Shown: positions 6,849 through 10,651 of the stretch, in pieces | Layout: each line of letters begins with the position of its first letter | How positions within the stretch are numbered: position 1 is the first letter of the stretch | Assembly (NCBI GenBank): GCA_025093555.1 | Contig: JAIWNF010000205.1 | Span: 1 to 10,651, forward strand | From: Circinella umbellata | Lineage: Eukaryota > Mucoromycota > Mucoromycetes > Mucorales > Lichtheimiaceae | Direction: 5' to 3' | Length of the DNA stretch: 10,651 nucleotides | Made by a program: the position numbers and the translations under genes | The notes under the pieces: model-generated | Databases searched by the model: none | The model's input: only the letters and a program-made list of their open reading frames with translations | Told to the model about the DNA's origin: nothing

Positions 6849-7879
6849 TTGTTCAAAATTAAAAATATTTTAAATCCCATCGGTTAATATTACATCCATG
6901 GTTAAGGGTATCAAGTCCCATATGTAACATATAATAATGGTCAAAGTGTGACCTAGTTTGATTGTTTTATTGAAAAATTTGAAGGAAATAGAAAAGAAAA
7001 TATATATATAATGTATAAAAAAAAATAAAAAGGAAAAAAGAAGATTAGGAAAAAAAATATCAGAGGATAATAAGAAGATACATATAAAAAAAAGGAAAAA
7101 AATGAAAAAAAAGCATGTTAATCATGAACACCTGGTTTATGGTGAACTTTTCGACTAATTTAAATGCTTCATTTCCATCTTTTATATCATTATATACATA
7201 GATGTAACACCAATAATGATTGTAGTATCTTCGAATTTCAATTTTAAGTGGATAGAATGTATATTTTATTTACTGACAAATAGGTACTAGCAGATAATTT
7301 ATTACCCATTAGCTATTTACTGTTACACACTGCTTTTGCCATCTCGTCTCCCTCATAATCATTATGTTTAATTTTCAGGTTTGCTTAGTAAACTTTCACA
7401 TTCTGACAAAACTTTGAAGGCTATGAACTCGATGAAAAATAAGTTTTTTTAAAAAAGAAAACGAGCGATAGATTTAGAATACAAAAATAAACATGTTCGA
7501 TGTGCCAGAATATTGATTACTTGATGTCAAAAATATTTCATAGTGATCAAGTTTTTACGTGGGATTCAAATTATTTTGACGGTTTAAGATAGAATGCACC
7601 ATAGTAGTGGAAACAGCATCGAAAATCGTGGTGATCATGATAAAGAAAAAGAGGAGCAAAGAAAATATATTTTAATATATATAGCAGCAAGCGAAAGCAA
7701 ACTGGGAAGAAAAAGAAAAAATAACAGTTACTATAATTTAATGTGAAAAATATTTTCTTTTGTGGCTCAGCTACTAGAACTTTCTATATTCCATTTAATA
7801 TTAACCCGTAATATTCCACTTTCTTTATTTATATTTATATACTATTATTTTGCAGCATTTATGACTCTATTCTATTTAT
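6849..7879. other. AT-rich spacer with a purine-rich tract, no gene seen
   Basis: About one kilobase without a supportable gene. Bases 6979-7115 are strongly purine-rich on the plus strand, with many A runs broken by GG and GA. Near 7370 a TTTTCAG acceptor-like site is followed by about 24 open codons, too little to call an exon. From about 7762 the sequence becomes pyrimidine-rich and grades into the internal region of the second LTR element. Confidence 0.5.
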
Positions 7880-8085
7880 GTCTTTACTTTGTTAATACTC
7901 TCAAATCCAAAATCCTTATTTTATTCCTTACTAGTAGTAATCCTTTATTACACCCGTTTTTAAATTATTCTATAATTGTACTTTATTTTATATCCTCTGG
8001 TTTAAGAGGGGGAGAATGTTACCGACTAAGTAATATTGGTTAAAAGAACTTAAGTAGTAAACTTGAGTTGTACAAGTCTCAGTAG

Positions 8086-8116
8086 AATAAAAAGCTAGCT
8101 GAGCTTGATAAATAAA
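8086..8116 (+). promoter_or_regulatory. LTR 2 degenerate TATA region and polyadenylation signal
   Basis: AATAAAAAG near 8086-8093 stands where LTR 1 has TATAAAAGG, and AATAAA lies at 8111-8116. The TATA match is weak, so this promoter may be dead. Confidence 0.4.
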
Positions 8117-8195
8117 AAAATAACTTCTTTTTTACTCTTTCCTCACTTTTCGATTTTTCTTTACTGTATCAATCTTGAACTAAAGGAAACTCCAT

Positions 8196-8218
8196 TATAG
8201 ACTTGATCTTAGTCTATA
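8196..8218 (+). repeat. Terminal hairpin of LTR 2
   Basis: TATAGACT (8196-8203) and AGTCTATA (8211-8218) pair perfectly around a 7-base loop. Compared with LTR 1 the stem is kept and gains one pair, while the loop sequence is different. Confidence 0.7.
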
Positions 8219-8260
8219 ACATTTAGTATAAACTAATGATATCATCATTTATCCTTTGCC

Positions 8261-9559
8261 AGACTAAGTACATCAAGAATAATTGACTGTCTTCATCCTT
8301 CGGTAAATCGAATATTTTGTAAAGAACTAAAAACTGAAAGGCTGTAGAAAGATATAAAGTCTTGTAATATTATCTTACCCGAAGGAGTGACCAAGGAGTC
8401 AAAAGATTTGTATAATATTACATCAAAGGTAACTTAAAGTTTGCATGAACTAATACATTTTAATACCAGTGATGGCGTAACTATTTATACAAAGTAATTG
8501 CAATGTTTTATAAGAAGCAAAAGGACCTGATGGCACTATTATCAAGTCAAATCTCGATATTGTTTATGTGAAAAGAAATTAGAAATTCTTAAGTTGAACA
8601 GTCAAGAGAAACAACAGCTAGGAGTACTAGATGTTCTCAGTGCGATATCCAATAACTTTTCTAATAAAAATATAAACAAAAACGCAAATGGTTCACTGAG
8701 TGAACTTACATTTTATAGAAAGGTTGCTCAGGTGCTTGATGTGGTTTTGCACTCCAGCCATTTGGTTGTTGAAGAGTATATATTGACATGCACACACACA
8801 CACACACAAATAGTAAAATTGAATTATAAAGGAAAAAAAATTAAAAAAGAACTATTATATATAGTGGTAAAAAAGTTTGCAAAGCATCCAAGGGGATTTC
8901 CAAACAGAATAAAAGATTTGATTCAAGCAAAAAAAACTAAACACATATGGAAGACATATTGATTTAATTTTATCTAATGATTGTCAACAACTCTGTACAA
9001 GTGAGTGGAAATGTGATAAAGTATCCCCTGCCATTACTCTCTGTCAACAGTGCAAAATTTTGCATATGAACAAGGCAATTCTAAGTAGCTTTTATGAGTT
9101 ATATAATGAATAAGGATCTGAGGATAAGATTTTCTCTTTGGGAATGGATTAGACAGGTATTAATAAACATAATATTTATAATGAGAAAGTCTTATTTATG
9201 TCTAGTTTATTTACTAACCCCAAGATAGTATACTATTAGGTACTACTGGTTATTTATATTTTGTAAAATGGATGGGAGATATTTATATTGCCAAGTGTGT
9301 TGCACAAGATCTTATATTCCTAATATGTCTCAATGAACTAGAAGAATTTCTTAAAAAATTGGACTATTTATTTAAATGGCTATACCATAATGAAACCTTA
9401 ATCAAAGATTTACTTCTGTACATTACCAAAAAAGAAAAAATAAAAGGATTACATAGCTTAGTATATGAAGAAGGCAGCAACTCAAGTAGTGATCAAGATT
9501 ATGGATATAAAAATAGCAACGATGATAGTGTAGAAGAGTGTAGAAGAGTTTTTAAATAA
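8261..9559 (+). pseudogene. Decayed gene of an orphan family I associate with Mucorales
   Basis: Family-like segments run in order but in different frames. Segment 1 (about 8261-8520, with in-frame TAG and TAA codons) includes SLHELIHFNTSDG. Segment 2 (8570-8960) includes QLGVLDVLSAISNNFSN and GSLSELTFYRKVAQVLDVV and is interrupted by a CA microsatellite. Segment 3 (8943-9110, another frame) includes TYGRHIDLIL, LCTSEWK and CKILHMNKAIL, then a TAA. Segment 4 (9218-9559) includes GTTGYLYFVKWMGDIYIA and LEEFLKKLDYLFKWLYH, ending in an acidic Ser-rich tail and a TAA. The order resembles unnamed proteins I recall from Mucorales genomes, in which a Gly-Arg-Arg-Ile-Asp-Leu motif precedes a Glu-Trp-Lys motif; that is memory, not a search. 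Function is unknown. At least two frameshifts (near 8520-8570 and in the A-run near 8930) and several stops make it a pseudogene. LTR 2 ends 39 bases before its first recognisable codon. Confidence 0.6.
8791..8808. repeat. (CA)9 microsatellite
   Basis: Nine CA units lie inside the decayed orphan-family gene and give a Thr-His run in that frame. It probably arose after the gene lost function. Confidence 0.95.
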
Positions 9560-10651
9560 TACACACATACTACTCTCCAAGTGGTCTTTTTACCCTTCTA
9601 AAAAAGCGACGTGGAGCTGTTACTAGTTCTGATGAAAATGACAAATGATATACCTGTTATTATTTGTGTTAAATATATATCTCAAAACACCACTTAATTG
9701 TGAAGCGAAAAATCAAAAAGTATGTCAAAAATGTTCAAAGGTATACTTATTTGGTCATTATTTTTTTGATACTAAGACAAGTATATGTATATATTTATGT
9801 TATCATTTCATATGTGTTCTAGATATTACCATCTCAAATGTTATACATGATAATGTATTCAAGACATTTTGTATATTTTGAATAGTTAAAGAAATTGATG
9901 TACATTTACTAGTATATTACTATAGATACTAGCAAAAGTCTTAACTTCACTTTATTCACAAAATATATAAAATTATGAAGAATTATTGATTATGTTGGAT
10001 GTTTGATTATTTGTATATATATGTATGCCTTTTGTATATTATAATAAATTTAAGTGGAAAGTGTGTTTTAAATTACACTCTTTCTTTTTACATACATATT
10101 GCAGCTATTAAAAATAAATCGAGATATTAGATTTCATGTATCAAAATTATTATGACCATAAAGAAGCTATATCTTTCAAAATACTTATTCGGCCCCGGAT
10201 GGGATATGGGGTCAAAGTGTTCTCCCCCCCCAATTTTCATATTTATTTAAAGTCAGATATACGTCACCAAGACAGAAATTTTCACTTCATAGGAGAGAAA
10301 AAGAATAAAAAAAACGCTAAGTCAGCATCATAGGCATAAAAAAATTCTTTTGTTAACGATTCTCATTCGATATATGGCCGTGTTAAAAATATACAATAAG
10401 AAGATGATGAAACGAGAATAAGCATTAGTGAATATGTAATGGCTTGTTTAAAATAAGGTCAGGACAAACAAATAGAGGTAAAAAAAATCAGAACGGCTAT
10501 TAATAATAATATGTGTACGGTATTAGATGACTTTCTCGTTTTCTTTTATTTTTGTTTATAAATCTACTAGATTAAATTAAGGATTGCAGAAGGAATTAAC
10601 GAAAACAATCTCATAATCTTTGTTTCAATAAATCGAGCTAGATGGAGTAAG
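9560..10651. other. AT-rich DNA, no supportable gene
   Basis: Open frames here (for example 9645-9881 and 10136-10333) are short and AT-driven, with no recognised motif. A local GC-rich patch at 10190-10232 (GGCCCCGG, then a run of eight or more C) stands out and may be a worn insertion. No LTR, terminal repeat or splice pattern was found. Confidence 0.5.

Larger units (their letters stand above)
7880..8221 (+). mobile_element. 3' end of a second, diverged LTR retrotransposon: polypurine tract and LTR 2
   Basis: The polypurine tract AAGAGGGGGAGAA (8004-8016) precedes a 205-bp LTR at 8017-8221 that starts TGTTAC and ends ATAACA. It aligns with LTR 1 along its length: GTTGTACAAG, an A/T-rich TATA-like block, AATAAA, a T-rich stretch, ACTGTATCA, and the terminal TATAGAC/GTCTATA. 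Identity by eye is roughly two thirds, with indels. The region before the tract also matches element 1. As with element 1, no coding internal region or 5' LTR is present. Confidence 0.75.

Noticed and set aside
7380..7455. Possible short exon after a TTTTCAG acceptor
   Set aside because: Only about 24 codons are open and no partner exon or family similarity was found.
8261..9160. Reassigned genetic code with TAA/TAG read as Gln
   Set aside because: Several TAA/TAG codons interrupt the orphan-family frame, but frameshifts are present too. The MULE and Merlin exons have no internal TAA/TAG over several hundred codons, and the Merlin gene ends at TAA. Decay is simpler.
9645..9881. 78-residue open frame with a CxxC pair
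   Set aside because: It is driven by AT-rich composition, has no recognised domain, and no neighbouring signal supports it.
10136..10333. 65-residue open frame
   Set aside because: It spans the C-run and A-rich DNA, has no motif, and the start context is poor.

Overview
The window reads as an AT-rich accessory region of a eukaryotic genome, most likely an early-diverging filamentous fungus (Mucoromycota, Mucorales-like). The reasons are spliceosomal GT..AG introns inside transposase genes, very AT-rich spacers with better-balanced exons, a fungal-type Mutator-like transposase with a GCM1/WRKY-like zinc module, a Merlin/ISXO2-type transposase, and a decayed gene resembling an orphan family I associate with Mucorales. 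The lineage call is inference from protein style; no database was searched. I see no rRNA, tRNA, CRISPR array or bacterial-type operon.

Left part (1-1577, minus strand): a two-exon MULE transposase gene. Exon 1 carries the zinc module and first catalytic Asp; a 436-nt intron follows; exon 2 carries the second Asp and the C-x2-H motif and runs off the left edge. From 1578 to about 2690 there is AT-rich spacer with a small fragment of a decayed plus-strand gene (about 2201-2300) and an inverted (CGGATG)n hexamer array that can form a 19-bp stem.

Middle (2687-6570): two copies of a non-coding repeat of about 150 bp, in the same orientation, bracket 3.7 kb. Between them lie a minus-strand, twice-broken gene of unknown function (2995-4328), the 3' end of an LTR retrotransposon (polypurine tract plus a 185-bp LTR ending at 4974), and, about 40 bases further on, a Merlin/ISXO2 transposase gene (about 5016-6279) with three inferred introns, an intact DDE triad and a damaged or missing 5' end. 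Just beyond the second repeat is a hairpin with 20-nt arms.

Right part (6640-10651): mostly AT-rich DNA with a purine-rich tract, a second and diverged polypurine-tract-plus-LTR (LTR 8017-8221), and directly after it a plus-strand pseudogene (about 8261-9559) whose family-like segments are scattered over two or three frames. The last kilobase holds nothing I can support.

Taken together this is a graveyard of nested and adjacent transposable elements. Only the MULE and Merlin reading frames look largely intact. The genes do not form a pathway; what links them is transposition and decay. I found no convincing evidence of a new multi-gene system. The best leads are the paired 150-bp repeats, the conserved LTR-terminal hairpin, the intron placement around catalytic residues, and the broken minus-strand gene.
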